Source: an uncultured Roseovarius sp.
GTDB taxonomy: Bacteria > Pseudomonadota > Alphaproteobacteria > Rhodobacterales > Rhodobacteraceae
DNA: 64,000 nt
Direction of reading: 5' to 3'
NCBI GenBank assembly: GCA_947503145.1
Contig: CANNCP010000001.1
Span: 434,001 to 498,000 of the forward strand
Part shown: positions 1 through 8,920 of the stretch, one piece after another
How the letters are laid out: the number at the start of each line of letters is the position of its first letter
How positions within the stretch are numbered: position 1 is the stretch's first letter
The notes under the pieces: model-generated
Database searches by the model: none
Seen by the model: the letters and a program-made list of their open reading frames with translations, nothing else
What the model was told of the DNA's origin: nothing
Translations under genes and position numbers: made by a program

Positions 1-450
1 CGCAAAAGACAGCGCGTAGCTGAGCCCGGTAATAGTGCGCAGTAGGTCGATGGTCTGCACATCCGTGTTGCTGGGCAACAGCACCAGAACCAGCCGCACG
101 GGCGAATAGGGAAAATCGAGAGCATGACCGATGTTGCGACCAATCCCGGTCAACAGGATGCTCCAGTTGCCGGGGTCCGATTGGCCGCGTGTGATGATCG
201 ACATGAGCAGGATGGCCAGCGCGACAAAGCCGTATTTCAGCCGGTTGTAGGGCGGCGCAAAGCGGAACGCGACGATGCTGGGGCAATGCCCGTGATATTC
301 GACAAAGACCATGGCGCCGACCAGAAACCCCAGAATGACGGCGATTTGCGCTGTGTCCGAGGCAACCGATGGCAGCATCAAAGACGGTATTGCCAATAGC
401 AATGCCACCAGAAATGCACGCAAAACAGCGCCAGTAAGCTGTGTAATCAC
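1..450 (-). CDS. Membrane protein, 3' end outside window
   Basis: The first 150 codons of a gene that runs off the left edge. It starts at a GTG (450-448) with AAGGGA seven bases upstream. The protein is strongly hydrophobic, with likely membrane segments near residues 8-28, 36-55, 73-90 and 115-125. I do not recognise the family, so no function is proposed. No in-frame stop occurs up to base 1, and no other frame offers a comparable reading. It lies downstream of leuD on the same strand but 400 bases away, so it is probably transcribed separately. Confidence 0.6.
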   Translation of the reverse strand, partial: MITQLTGAVLRAFLVALLLAIPSLMLPSVASDTAQIAVILGFLVGAMVFVEYHGHCPSIVAFRFAPPYNRLKYGFVALAILLMSIITRGQSDPGNWSILLTGIGRNIGHALDFPYSPVRLVLVLLPSNTDVQTIDLLRTITGLSYALSFA

Positions 451-713
451 TGCCTGATCCCTTCAACTTGGCCTGTTGCGATACGATGCCGCAACCTTGT
501 CCCAACTTGATCCCGCATATTTACGCGGTATGCCTCATTTAGGTCTTATTCTTGCCGTGTTTTGGGCGATGTCTCAAGAATTTGCTGAGTTTACCCTTGG
601 CTATGGCGGTTTTGACCCCTCAACTGGTGCGCGAATGCATCAATCAGGGCTCGCAAAATAAGGCGTAAAAACGCACGAACGCAAGATGTTGTAGATCTCT
701 TCCAATGCGTCAC

Positions 714-760
714 TAAAGCATTTCGCGAAAGACCCGATGTACAGCCATACGCGAAACGCA
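714..760. repeat. Palindromic repeat family 1, short copy (locus 1)
   Basis: CTAAAGCATTTCGCGAAA on the left faces GCGAAACGC on the right, giving a 9-base stem with one G:U-type change. It shares the CTAAAGC start and the CGCGAAA core with seven other loci in the window. It lies in the region 3' of leuD. Confidence 0.5.
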
Positions 761-780
761 CCAAACACATATTTGGTGCG
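757..780. terminator. Perfect 9-bp hairpin, terminator-like
   Basis: CGCACCAAA and TTTGGTGCG form a perfect stem around a six-base loop. No T-run follows on the plus strand, so a Rho-independent terminator is only possible. It sits 71 bases beyond the leuD stop codon. Confidence 0.3.
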
Positions 781-850
781 CCTGCATTTCGCCATATTTC
801 AGACGCAGATCTAAGCTGGGCTTTGCTCGGGGCGGGCAGGGATCGTACGC

Positions 851-1456
851 TTAGACCCAGGGGCGTTCGGCGCCGGCGCGGGCCTCAAAGCTGTCGATCA
901 CGGCGCCTTTTTCAAAGGTGAGGCCAATATCATCCAACCCTTCGAGCAGGCAGTGCTTCTTGAACGGATCGACGTCAAAAGAGATCACCTCGCCGTCGGA
1001 TGTGGTGACGGTCTGCGTCTCCAGATCAATCTCGATCCGCGCATTCGCGCCTTTCTGTGCCTCTGCCATCAGGATATCCACCTGTTCCTGCGGCAGGGCG
1101 ATGGGCAGGATGCCGTTCTTGAAGCAGTTGTTGTGAAAGATGTCGGCAAAGCTGGGAGCGATCACGCAACGGATGCCGAAATCCTTGATCGCCCAGGGCG
1201 CATGTTCACGGCTGGATCCGCAGCCGAAATTGTCCCCGGCAACCAGGATCTGTGCCTCGCGATAGGCGGGCTGGTTCAGCACGAAATCAGGGATTTCCTG
1301 ACCGTCATCATCATAGCGCATCTCGTCGAACAGATTCACACCCAGTCCCGAACGCTTGATCGTCTTGAGAAACTGCTTGGGGATGATCATGTCGGTGTCG
1401 ATATTGATCATCGGCATCGGCGCGGCCACGCCGCTCAGTTTTTCGAATTTTTCCAT
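851..1456 (-). CDS. leuD: 3-isopropylmalate dehydratase small subunit
   Basis: LeuD pairs with LeuC to isomerise 2-isopropylmalate to 3-isopropylmalate in leucine biosynthesis (cytoplasm). The 201-residue length is normal for the family. The [13 protein letters not shown] motif is at residues 18-30 and the swivel-domain signature [12 protein letters not shown] is at 78-89. Its partner leuC lies upstream on the same strand, separated by one gene for a HdeD-like membrane protein. The unit is probably co-transcribed in the order leuC, hdeD-like, leuD. Confidence 0.96.
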   Translation of the reverse strand: MEKFEKLSGVAAPMPMINIDTDMIIPKQFLKTIKRSGLGVNLFDEMRYDDDGQEIPDFVLNQPAYREAQILVAGDNFGCGSSREHAPWAIKDFGIRCVIAPSFADIFHNNCFKNGILPIALPQEQVDILMAEAQKGANARIEIDLETQTVTTSDGEVISFDVDPFKKHCLLEGLDDIGLTFEKGAVIDSFEARAGAERPWV

Positions 1457-1506
1457 GTCATGTCTCCTGTCGGGCCCGGACGGCCCGGATGATATTGGGG
1501 GCGCGC

Positions 1507-2031
1507 TCAGCCATGCCGCCCGGCGGTGCGCACGAAAAAGGCCAGCACGATCATGCCCAGCCCGTTAAAGACAAGCTCGATGCCCATCAGGATTCCCAGC
1601 AGCGAAGCCGAAGCGGCCTCGAAATTCGTCACGATATACGCCGCCAGCAATAGCGACAGCGCACCCGAAATGAGCATCGGCCAGAAATAGCGCGTCATCT
1701 TCATGCGGTATGCGACGATCAGGCGGATGATCCCGCTGGCCGCCAGAAGCAGCAGAATCAGCAGTGTCAGAGAGATCATGCCACCGAGCGGATTATAAAG
1801 GAACGACAGGCCCAGAAATGCCATCAAGCCGCCCAGCGCGATGGAAAAAACCTTGTTCGCGCGGGTTTCGTCCGCGAATCCGGCGATGATCTGGAACGCG
1901 CCGCTGATCAGGAATAAAAACCCGGTCAGCGTGGTGACAGCCAGCGTGGCCAGCAACGTGTTGCCCAGCGCAAAGACGCCGAACGCGACCGAGATAAGCC
2001 CCAGAAGCAGCCATTTGGTCCAGTTCTTCAT
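1507..2031 (-). CDS. HdeD/DUF308-family membrane protein
   Basis: A 174-residue protein made almost wholly of hydrophobic helices, about six, arranged as three helix pairs separated by short polar turns. This matches the HdeD (DUF308) family, whose E. coli member is linked to acid resistance; the function in this organism is unknown. The ATG has GGAG about ten bases upstream. It lies between leuC and leuD on their strand with short gaps (about 40 and 50 bases), so it is likely expressed with them although nothing links it to leucine synthesis. Confidence 0.8.
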   Translation of the reverse strand: MKNWTKWLLLGLISVAFGVFALGNTLLATLAVTTLTGFLFLISGAFQIIAGFADETRANKVFSIALGGLMAFLGLSFLYNPLGGMISLTLLILLLLAASGIIRLIVAYRMKMTRYFWPMLISGALSLLLAAYIVTNFEAASASLLGILMGIELVFNGLGMIVLAFFVRTAGRHG

Positions 2032-2071
2032 ATCCTGCGCTCCTTGCTATGACGCAGACGCGGTTCTGCGC

Positions 2072-3478
2072 CTACATCAACTCCCGAACGTCGGTGAGTT
2101 TGCCGGTGATCGCCGCGGCCGCCGCCATCGCAGGTGACATCAGATGCGTGCGTCCGCCGCGTCCCTGACGGCCCTCAAAGTTGCGGTTTGACGTGGCCGC
2201 GCAGCGTTCGCCGGGCGACAGTTGGTCGGGGTTCATTGCCAGACACATCGAGCAGCCCGCGAGGCGCCACTCGAAACCGGCCTCGATAAAGATATCGGCC
2301 AGTCCCTCTTCCTCGGCCTGCGCCCGCACCAGGCCAGAGCCGGGGACGATCATGGCGCGCAGTCCCTCTTTGACCTTTTTACCCTTCAGAATCGCAGCGG
2401 CGGCACGCAGGTCCTCGATCCGGCCATTGGTGCAGGAGCCGATAAAGACAGTGTTGATCTCGACATCGCGCAGTGGCGTGCCAGGGGTCAGGCCCATGTA
2501 GTCGAGGCTGCGCTGCGCCGCACCGACCTTGCCGCCGGTGAAATCAGAGGGCGCAGGCACGGATGCGGTGATCGGCAGCACGTCTTCGGGCGAGGTGCCC
2601 CATGTGACGACCGGGGCGATGTCCTCGGCGCGCAGGGTCACGACCTTGTCCCAATGGGCGTCGTCGTCGGAAGAGAGTGTCTTCCACCACGCCAGTGCGG
2701 CCTCCCATGCCGCGCCTTTGGGGGCGTGGGGGCGACCCTTGCAGTATTCAAAGGTCTTTTCATCCGGCGCGATCAGACCGGCGCGCGCGCCGCCTTCGAT
2801 CGCCATATTGCAGACGGTCATGCGCCCTTCCATGCTGAGCGCGCGGATCGCCTCGCCGCAATATTCGATCACGTAACCGGTGCCGCCAGCGGTCCCGGTC
2901 TCGCCAATCACGCTGAGGGTGATGTCCTTGGCGGTCACGCCGGGCGCAAGAGTGCCGGTGATCTCCACCTTCATGTTCTTCGACTTCTGCTGGATCAGCG
3001 TCTGGGTGGCCAGCACATGCTCGACCTCCGACGTGCCGATGCCGTGCGCCAGCGACCCGAAGGCGCCATGCGTCGCGGTATGGCTGTCGCCGCACACAAC
3101 GGTCATGCCCGGCAGGGTCCAGCCCTGTTCGGGTCCGACGATATGCACGATGCCTTGGCGCACATCGCTGACCGGATAGTAGTGGATGCCGAAATCCTTG
3201 GCGTTCTTGTTCAGCGCCTCGACCTGGATGCGGCTGTCCTCGGTCATGGTCGCAGCGTTGGCGCGGTCCAGGGTGGTCGGCACGTTGTGGTCCGGCACGC
3301 CGATCGTCTTGTCGGGTGCGCGCACCGTGCGTCCTGCCATGCGCAGCCCTTCAAAGGCCTGCGGGCTGGTCACTTCGTGGACCAGATGGCGGTCGATATA
3401 GAGCAGGCATGTGCCATCCTCGGCTTCGTGCACCAGATGGGCATCCCAGATTTTGTCATAGAGCGTCTTGGGGGACAT
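2072..3478 (-). CDS. leuC: 3-isopropylmalate dehydratase large subunit
   Basis: LeuC carries the 4Fe-4S cluster of isopropylmalate isomerase. The 468-residue length is typical. The three cluster-binding cysteines are visible: C349 in GSCTNGR, and C409 and C412 in AGCSMC. The aconitase-type motif [12 protein letters not shown] is at residues 130-141. It is the first gene of the leuC to leuD unit and is transcribed away from rnr. The 356-base region between leuC and rnr should contain the promoters of both. Confidence 0.97.
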   Translation of the reverse strand: MSPKTLYDKIWDAHLVHEAEDGTCLLYIDRHLVHEVTSPQAFEGLRMAGRTVRAPDKTIGVPDHNVPTTLDRANAATMTEDSRIQVEALNKNAKDFGIHYYPVSDVRQGIVHIVGPEQGWTLPGMTVVCGDSHTATHGAFGSLAHGIGTSEVEHVLATQTLIQQKSKNMKVEITGTLAPGVTAKDITLSVIGETGTAGGTGYVIEYCGEAIRALSMEGRMTVCNMAIEGGARAGLIAPDEKTFEYCKGRPHAPKGAAWEAALAWWKTLSSDDDAHWDKVVTLRAEDIAPVVTWGTSPEDVLPITASVPAPSDFTGGKVGAAQRSLDYMGLTPGTPLRDVEINTVFIGSCTNGRIEDLRAAAAILKGKKVKEGLRAMIVPGSGLVRAQAEEEGLADIFIEAGFEWRLAGCSMCLAMNPDQLSPGERCAATSNRNFEGRQGRGGRTHLMSPAMAAAAAITGKLTDVRELM

Positions 3479-3834
3479 GGGTCCACTCCCGTTTTTTCAG
3501 ATGTAATTCAGGCGTGACAAGGTTTGGCGCGCCTCATAGGCGGGCGAGCACACTCACAGACGCGCCGAAAAACCGCCAGGGCAGGCGCGCACGGTCGTCC
3601 ATGTCAATAATCCGTGTCATGCAGGATCAGATATAGACCTTCGCCGCATCCCGCAAGTGTACCGACCGGGGATAACCGGCCGGAAACCGGGGCAAGCGCC
3701 AAGTATGAGCTTCTTCTTGCTTCAAATATTCCGGGGGACGTTGAAATCCTGTGGATTTCAACGTGGGGCAGAGCCCCCGGCGCAAGGTCGAAATCCCGGA
3801 TGACGTCCGCCTTGTGCCATGATAGGTCAGCCTC
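3479..3834. other. Divergent intergenic region leuC/rnr with repeat
   Basis: 356 bases between the divergent leuC and rnr starts. About 70 bases of it is a copy of structured repeat family 2 (3711-3780). The rest should carry promoters for both genes, but I cannot assign -10/-35 boxes with confidence. Open frames crossing it are spurious, since they read through the repeat hairpin. Confidence 0.5.
3711..3780 (+). repeat. Structured repeat family 2, copy A
   Basis: It begins TTCTTCTTGC, then AAATATT and CCGGGGG. A perfect 12-bp hairpin follows (3738-3749 with 3753-3764, loop TGT), then a GGGGC-AGA-GCCCC hairpin at 3765-3777. An outer CCGGGGG/CCCCCGG pair (3731-3737, 3774-3780) can close the whole structure. 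Copy B at 17791-17862 has the same order of parts in reverse orientation, with different stem bases that still pair. Confidence 0.7.
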
Positions 3835-6090
3835 ATGAGCCAGTTGCCCACACGTGACGAAATCCTGCAATGGATTTCCGACAACCCGACCCTCACCTCG
3901 AAACGCGATATCGCCAGGGCCTTCGGGATCAAGGGTGCAGCGCGGATCGACCTGAAACGCGTGCTCAAGGAGCTTGAAGCCGAGGGGCATCTGGAAAAGC
4001 GCAGGAAGACTTACCGCGACCCCGATCGCCTGCCACCCGTCAGTGTGCTGCAGGTGACCGAGCCGACACCGGACGGCGATCTGGTGGCGCGTCCGTTGGA
4101 ATGGCAGGGGGCGGGAACCGAGCCGGTCGTGCTGCTGGTGCCGCGCGCAGGCGAGCCCGCCCTTGGTCCGGGCGATCGTATTCTCGCGCGACTGCAGGAG
4201 GTGGGCGGCGAGGCGCATCAATACGAGGCACGGCTGATCCGCCGAATCGGAACCAACCCGCTAAAGGTGCTGGGTATATTCCGCAAAGGCAGCGAGGGCG
4301 GGCGCATCCTGCCCATCGACAAGGGCGCCGGCAAGGAGTGGCTGGTGCCCGAAAATGCCACGGCGGATGCCAAGGACGGCGAACTGGTAGAGGGTGAACA
4401 ATCCGGCCCCAGGGACCGCATGGGCCTGCCGCGCGCGCGCATCCTGGCGCGGCTGGGCGATCCCAGCGCCCCCCGGGCCGTATCACTGATCGCGATCCAC
4501 CAGCACGGTATCCCGGATGAGTTCCCCGATGCGGTGATTGCCGAGGCGGACGCGATGAAGCCTGCGGGGCTGAAGGGGCGCACCGATCTGCGGGACATCC
4601 CGCTGATCACCATCGACCCATGGGATGCCCGCGATCACGACGACGCGTGTCATGCCCATGCCGATGATGACCCCGGGAACGAGGGCGGCCATGTCATCTG
4701 GGTCGCCATCGCCGATGTGGCCCATCACGTCACACCCGGCTCGGCGCTGGATATTGAGGCGCGCAAGCGCGGTAATTCCAGTTACTTCCCGGATCGCGTG
4801 GTGCCGATGCTGCCGGATCGGCTGTCGGGTGATCTGTGTTCGCTGCACGAAGGCGTGCCACGCGCCTGCATCGCGGTGCGCATGGTGGTCAACGCCCAGG
4901 GCGAGAAGATCGGGCAGAAATTCATGCGCGGGCTGATGCGCTCTGCCGCATCGCTGAACTACCAGGAGGTGCAGGCAGCGATGGACGGCGCGCCGAATGA
5001 TCAATGCGCCCCGCTGATGGATAACGTGATCGCGCCGCTCTACGCTGCCTATGACGTGCTCAAGACCGCGCGCAAACACCGCCAGCCGCTGGAGCTTGAC
5101 TTGCCCGAACGCAAGGTGGAGTTGAGCGACGAGGGCAAGGTTCTGAGCGTCAATTTTACCGACCGGCTGGACGCGCACAAGCTGATCGAGGAATTCATGG
5201 TGCTGGCCAACGTCGCTGCCGCCGAGGTGCTCGGCGCGAAGAAATCCCCGCTGCTCTACCGCGTCCACGAGGAGCCGCCGGAGGAAAAGCTGGATACGTT
5301 GCGCGAGGTAGCCGAGGCGGCAGGGTTGACCCTGGCCAAGGGGCAGGTGCTGAAGACGCATCATATCAATTCGCTCCTGCGCGGCGCGGCGGGCACCGAT
5401 CATGCCGAGCAGATCAACATGAGCACCCTGCGCGCCATGACGCAGGCCTATTACGCACCTGGCAACTTCGGCCATTTCGGTCTGGCGTTGAAGGCTTATG
5501 CGCATTTCACCTCGCCGATCCGGCGCTATGCCGACCTGATCGTGCACCGCGCGCTGATCTCGTCCCATGGATGGGGCGATGACGGTTTGCAGCCCGGCGA
5601 TGAGGACCGACTTGAGGCGACGGCACAGCATATCTCGGAAACCGAGCGGCGCAGCATGATGGCCGAACGCGATACCAACGACCGCTACCTTGCCGCGTTC
5701 CTCAGCGAGCGGGTGGGCGACGAATTTACCGGGCGGATCAGTGGCATCGCCAAGTTCGGCGTGTTCGTCCGGCTGGACGAAACCGGCGCGGATGGACTGA
5801 TCCCGATCCGCAATCTGGGGCGCGAGTATTTCCGGTTCGACCCGAGCAGCTCGACCCTGACTGGCTCTGATACGGGCCGCGTGATCGGGCTGGGGCAGCG
5901 GGTTACAGTGCGGCTGGCAGAGGCGGCGCCGGTCACGGGCGGAATCGCACTCGACCTCATCACCATCGAGGGCAAGCCTGCATCGCGCGGTGCGTCCGGT
6001 GCGCGCGGCAAACCACCCAGGCGCAAGCTGGGTCAGGCCAAACGCAAGGCGGCCAAGGAGAAGAAGAAAGTCAAGCGCACGCGGCAGTGA
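3835..6090 (+). CDS. rnr: Ribonuclease R
   Basis: A 3'-5' exoribonuclease of the RNase II/R superfamily that degrades structured RNA. The 751-residue protein has an N-terminal winged helix (about 1-70), cold-shock-like domains, and the RNB catalytic domain. The RNB acidic motif is TIDPWDARDHDDA (about 258-270). An S1 domain lies near 630-720, followed by a very basic Lys/Arg tail (about 725-751), which is typical of RNase R rather than RNase II. It stands alone and faces away from leuC. Confidence 0.95.
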   Translation: MSQLPTRDEILQWISDNPTLTSKRDIARAFGIKGAARIDLKRVLKELEAEGHLEKRRKTYRDPDRLPPVSVLQVTEPTPDGDLVARPLEWQGAGTEPVVLLVPRAGEPALGPGDRILARLQEVGGEAHQYEARLIRRIGTNPLKVLGIFRKGSEGGRILPIDKGAGKEWLVPENATADAKDGELVEGEQSGPRDRMGLPRARILARLGDPSAPRAVSLIAIHQHGIPDEFPDAVIAEADAMKPAGLKGRTDLRDIPLITIDPWDARDHDDACHAHADDDPGNEGGHVIWVAIADVAHHVTPGSALDIEARKRGNSSYFPDRVVPMLPDRLSGDLCSLHEGVPRACIAVRMVVNAQGEKIGQKFMRGLMRSAASLNYQEVQAAMDGAPNDQCAPLMDNVIAPLYAAYDVLKTARKHRQPLELDLPERKVELSDEGKVLSVNFTDRLDAHKLIEEFMVLANVAAAEVLGAKKSPLLYRVHEEPPEEKLDTLREVAEAAGLTLAKGQVLKTHHINSLLRGAAGTDHAEQINMSTLRAMTQAYYAPGNFGHFGLALKAYAHFTSPIRRYADLIVHRALISSHGWGDDGLQPGDEDRLEATAQHISETERRSMMAERDTNDRYLAAFLSERVGDEFTGRISGIAKFGVFVRLDETGADGLIPIRNLGREYFRFDPSSSTLTGSDTGRVIGLGQRVTVRLAEAAPVTGGIALDLITIEGKPASRGASGARGKPPRRKLGQAKRKAAKEKKKVKRTRQ

Positions 6091-6130
6091 GGGCCCTCCG
6101 CCGCAGACGCCCGATCAGGGCGGATAAGGG

Positions 6131-7204
6131 TCAGGCGGGGCCGGTGATCCGGTTCACATGGCCCATCTTGCGGCCCGGTTTGACCTCGGCCTTGCCGTAG
6201 AGGTGCAGCGCGGCAGTTCCGTCTTTCGCCAGATCCGGTACGCGGTCCATGTCGTTGCCGATGAGGTTCTCCATCACCACGTTCGCGTGCCGCGTACCGC
6301 CGCCCAGCGGCCAGCCCGCGACGGCGCGGATGTGCTGTTCGAACTGGTCGACCGCACAGCCGTTCTGTGTCCAGTGACCCGAATTATGCACGCGCGGCGC
6401 GATTTCGTTCACCACGAGGCCCGCGTCCGTCACGAACAACTCCACCCCCATCACGCCGACATAATCGAGCTTGTTCAGGATCCGTGCGGCCAGCAGTACC
6501 GCATCGGTGCGCTGGGCCGTGGTGAGGCGCGCAGGCACGGTCGTGGTGCGCAGGATGCCGCCCTCGTGCACGTTCTCGCCGGGGTCAAAGCAGGCCACAT
6601 CGCCGCCCAGCCCGCGCGCCGCGATCACCGACACTTCAAGGCCGAAGTCCACGAACCCCTCGTAGAGTGACGGTGCGCCGTTCATCGCGGCCAGCGCCGC
6701 CTTGGCTGCATTCGGGCTACTGATACGGACCTGCCCCTTGCCGTCATATCCAAAGCGGCGGGTTTTCAGGATCGCGGGCACGCCGATCTCGGAGATTGCC
6801 TGCTTCAGGTCCACATTGTCATCCACGGCGGCAAAAGGCGCGGTTTTCAGCCCCAGATCGTTCAGGAATGCCTTTTCCACCAGTCGGTCCTGGCTGACGC
6901 GCAGGGCCATCCGGTTCGGGCGGACGGGTTTGAGCCGCTCCAGGATGTCGAGCGCCGAGGTCGGGATGTTTTCGAATTCGAATGTGATGACATCGACACT
7001 GGCGGCGAATTTGCGCAGCGCTTCCTCGTCCTCGTATCCGGCCTGAACATGGGCGTTGGCGACGTGGCGGGCGGGGCAGTCGCTGCCGGGCTCGAAGATG
7101 CAGGTCTTGAACCCCAGCCGCGCCGCCGCGACGCTGAGCATGCGGCCCAATTGCCCGCCGCCGAGGATGCCGATGGTCGCGCCCTGTTTCAGTGGTTCAG
7201 TCAT
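6131..7204 (-). CDS. purK: 5-(carboxyamino)imidazole ribonucleotide synthase
   Basis: PurK is an ATP-grasp enzyme that carboxylates AIR to N5-CAIR in purine biosynthesis. The 357-residue protein starts with the Rossmann-like [11 protein letters not shown] motif (13-23) and continues with ATP-grasp segments such as [12 protein letters not shown]. The C-terminal region has the [14 protein letters not shown] signature. Its ATG overlaps the end of purE by eight bases, so purE-purK form a translationally coupled operon acting in consecutive steps. Confidence 0.95.
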   Translation of the reverse strand: MTEPLKQGATIGILGGGQLGRMLSVAAARLGFKTCIFEPGSDCPARHVANAHVQAGYEDEEALRKFAASVDVITFEFENIPTSALDILERLKPVRPNRMALRVSQDRLVEKAFLNDLGLKTAPFAAVDDNVDLKQAISEIGVPAILKTRRFGYDGKGQVRISSPNAAKAALAAMNGAPSLYEGFVDFGLEVSVIAARGLGGDVACFDPGENVHEGGILRTTTVPARLTTAQRTDAVLLAARILNKLDYVGVMGVELFVTDAGLVVNEIAPRVHNSGHWTQNGCAVDQFEQHIRAVAGWPLGGGTRHANVVMENLIGNDMDRVPDLAKDGTAALHLYGKAEVKPGRKMGHVNRITGPA

Positions 7205-7685
7205 CGCGGGGCTCCTGAGGAATCGAGGCCGAAAGCGCGGCGCGCCAGGCGTCCAGCCGTTCGGCCAGTGCAGTGTCGTTGTTGGCCAGGATCGCGGAGG
7301 CCATCAGCCCGGCATTGGCGGCACCCGCCGCGCCGATCGCCATGGTCGCGACCGGATAACCGCGCGGCATCTGCACGATGGAATAGAGGCTGTCGACACC
7401 CGACAGCGCCCGGGTCTGTATCGGCACGCCAATTACCGGCACGCGGGTCTTGGAGGCCATCATTCCCGGCAGGTGGGCCGCCCCCCCGGCGCCCGCGATG
7501 ATCACCTTGAGGCCGCGCCCGGCGGCGTGGTTGCCATACTCCCACAGCCGGTCCGGGGTGCGGTGGGCCGACACGATCCGGGCCTCATAGGCGATCCTGA
7601 GTTCGTCCAGGATATCGGCGGCCTCCTTCATCGTGGGCCAGTCCGACTGACTGCCCATGATGATCCCTACTGTCACGTCCGGCAT
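7197..7685 (-). CDS. purE: 5-(carboxyamino)imidazole ribonucleotide mutase
   Basis: PurE moves the carboxyl group of N5-CAIR to give CAIR, directly after PurK. The 162-residue length fits class I PurE. The N-terminal GSQSDW motif (11-16) and SAHRTPD motif are present, as is the glycine-rich [11 protein letters not shown] segment. It is the first gene of the purEK operon; upstream on the same strand lies the short DUF465 gene, about 45 bases away. Confidence 0.95.
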   Translation of the reverse strand: MPDVTVGIIMGSQSDWPTMKEAADILDELRIAYEARIVSAHRTPDRLWEYGNHAAGRGLKVIIAGAGGAAHLPGMMASKTRVPVIGVPIQTRALSGVDSLYSIVQMPRGYPVATMAIGAAGAANAGLMASAILANNDTALAERLDAWRAALSASIPQEPRDD

Positions 7686-7731
7686 GTTGCCCCCTTGATG
7701 TTGGAGCGCGCACTATACGCACCCTCAGCGG

Positions 7732-7956
7732 CTAGGCAATGATATCCGGCGTCAGGCGATCCTCGATATAGGTGATCCGGTCCTTGAGCCGCAATTTTTG
7801 CTGCTTGAGCCGTTTGATCGTGAGCGGATCATGCGGGCCGCGCTCTTCGAGCGCCTGGATCGCCACATCCAGATCACGGTGCTGGCGGCGGAATTCGATC
7901 AGTTCGACGAGCAGCACGTCGTCCGATTTCATCGACAGATCGCCAAAGGCGTTCAT
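7732..7956 (-). CDS. DUF465 (YdcH-like) small protein
   Basis: A 74-residue charged helical protein. Its C-terminal two-thirds (LKQQKLRLKDRI...) resembles the DUF465/YdcH family, which is widespread in alphaproteobacteria and has no established function. The start is the ATG at 7956-7954 with AGGGA about nine bases upstream. A much longer open frame continues upstream but has no coding character and overlaps the hsp20 gene. It is transcribed away from hsp20 and towards purE. Confidence 0.75.
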   Translation of the reverse strand: MNAFGDLSMKSDDVLLVELIEFRRQHRDLDVAIQALEERGPHDPLTIKRLKQQKLRLKDRITYIEDRLTPDIIA

Positions 7957-8021
7957 AGGCCAGATTCCCTCAAGATTGAATGCATCTGCAGGATAGGCCT
8001 TGTTGCGCGTTTCGCAAAGCC

Positions 8022-8050
8022 CTTGCAGCGCCTGGGAGGAGTGCCCATAT
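8022..8050 (+). promoter_or_regulatory. Candidate heat-shock (RpoH-type) promoter for hsp20
   Basis: CTTGCAG (8022-8028), a 16-base spacer, then CCATAT (8045-8050). This resembles sigma-32-type promoters (CTTGAAA and CCCCATNT). The start would fall some 65 bases before the hsp20 ATG. The same boxes with the same spacing occur before the cold-shock gene (29029-29058). Confidence 0.4.
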
Positions 8051-8124
8051 TCCTTGCATGCGGCGGTCGCCAGAACGGGACCGCGCCGCAAATGGACCAG
8101 TCGCTTAGTTTCAAGGACGTGTCG

Positions 8125-8544
8125 ATGACAAAACTGACCTTGGGGGCGCACCCCTATATGCTGGGCTTTGAACAGCTGGAGAGGCTGCTGGAACGCAGTG
8201 CGAAATCCGGCAATGAAGGCTACCCGCCGTTCAACATCGAACAAACCAGCGAAAACTCCTATCGTATCACCCTGGCCGTGGCCGGGTTTTCCGAAGATGA
8301 CATGTCTGTGACAGTCGGGGACCGGCAACTGGTCATACGCGGCAGACAGAGCGACGACATGGGCGAGCGGGTGTTCCTGCATCGTGGCATCGCGGGGCGC
8401 CAGTTTCAGCGCTCTTTCGTTCTGGCCGACGGGGTCGAGGTGGGCGCGGCGATCATGGAAAACGGGCTGCTGCATGTCGATCTGACCCGGGCCCAGCCCG
8501 AGACGATCGTGCAGACGATCAAGATCAACAAGAACCGCGCATAG
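8125..8544 (+). CDS. Small heat-shock protein, Hsp20 family
   Basis: A 139-residue alpha-crystallin-type chaperone that holds unfolding proteins. The alpha-crystallin domain spans about residues 35-130, with the typical segments NIEQTSENSYRITLAVAGF and ENGLLHVDLTR (the I-x-I-like C-terminal part reads IKIN). The start chosen has AAGGA nine bases upstream; the frame stays open further 5' but lacks coding character. The gene is followed after 11 bases by the DUF1150 gene, a common pairing in this group. A heat-shock-like promoter lies upstream. Confidence 0.9.
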   Translation: MTKLTLGAHPYMLGFEQLERLLERSAKSGNEGYPPFNIEQTSENSYRITLAVAGFSEDDMSVTVGDRQLVIRGRQSDDMGERVFLHRGIAGRQFQRSFVLADGVEVGAAIMENGLLHVDLTRAQPETIVQTIKINKNRA

Positions 8545-8555
8545 GAGAGTAAGAT

Positions 8556-8783
8556 ATGAATACCCAGTATGATTTCGGCGCAGACGAACAAGACCGCATC
8601 GCCTATATACGCTCGGTCGATGTGGCGGACCTGCCGCAGGACGTGCAGGCGCAGGTGCAGGGGCTGGACAGGCTCTATGCCGTGCACAGCGCCGAGGGCG
8701 AGCGTCTGGCGCTGGTCCGCGACCGCAAGCTGGCCTTCGTGCTGGCGCGGCAGAACGACCTGACGCCGGTGACGGTGCACTGA
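8556..8783 (+). CDS. DUF1150-family protein
   Basis: A 75-residue protein matching the DUF1150 family, with a hydrophilic N-terminus and a conserved C-terminal part (LYAVHSAEGERLALVRDR, then a FVLARQNDL segment). Function is not established. It follows hsp20 after 11 bases with a GGAGAGTAAGAT ribosome site, so the two are very likely co-transcribed and possibly stress-induced. Confidence 0.85.
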   Translation: MNTQYDFGADEQDRIAYIRSVDVADLPQDVQAQVQGLDRLYAVHSAEGERLALVRDRKLAFVLARQNDLTPVTVH

Positions 8784-8817
8784 ACGGCAGGCTGACGCAG
8801 CGCTCTGAAACAATGCG

Positions 8818-8843
8818 CCGCGCGGGCCCAAGACCCCGCGCGG
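8818..8843 (+). terminator. GC-rich perfect hairpin after DUF1150 gene
   Basis: CCGCGCGGG (8818-8826) pairs perfectly with CCCGCGCGG (8835-8843) around an eight-base loop, 34 bases after the DUF1150 stop. No long T-run follows, so termination is likely but not certain. Confidence 0.45.
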
Positions 8844-8920
8844 GACGGTTGTGCAAAGTGTGGTAATGACCGATTAGATTCTGGTTTTTCCCGAGATGCT
8901 CGCTTATTACGCGGCATTGG

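Larger units (their letters stand above)
451..850. other. 400-base intergenic region with palindromic repeat
   Basis: This stretch separates the partial membrane gene from leuD. It contains a short copy of the dispersed hairpin repeat (714-760) and a perfect 9-bp inverted repeat (757-765 with 772-780, 6-base loop). A 61-codon open frame at 476-661 has no convincing ribosome site and resembles nothing I know. I see no gene here. Base composition is less GC-rich than the flanking genes. Confidence 0.5.

Noticed and set aside
476..661. 61-codon frame starting MRYDAATLSQLDP
   Set aside because: No ribosome site, no family resemblance, and the region is otherwise intergenic with a repeat.
2222..3517. 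Long plus-strand frame (431 codons) opposite leuC
   Set aside because: It is the antisense shadow of leuC, which has full family motifs; the frame is His/Arg-rich as expected for GC-rich antisense.
4483..5631. Long minus-strand frame opposite rnr
   Set aside because: Antisense of the RNB domain of RNase R with no recognisable motif.
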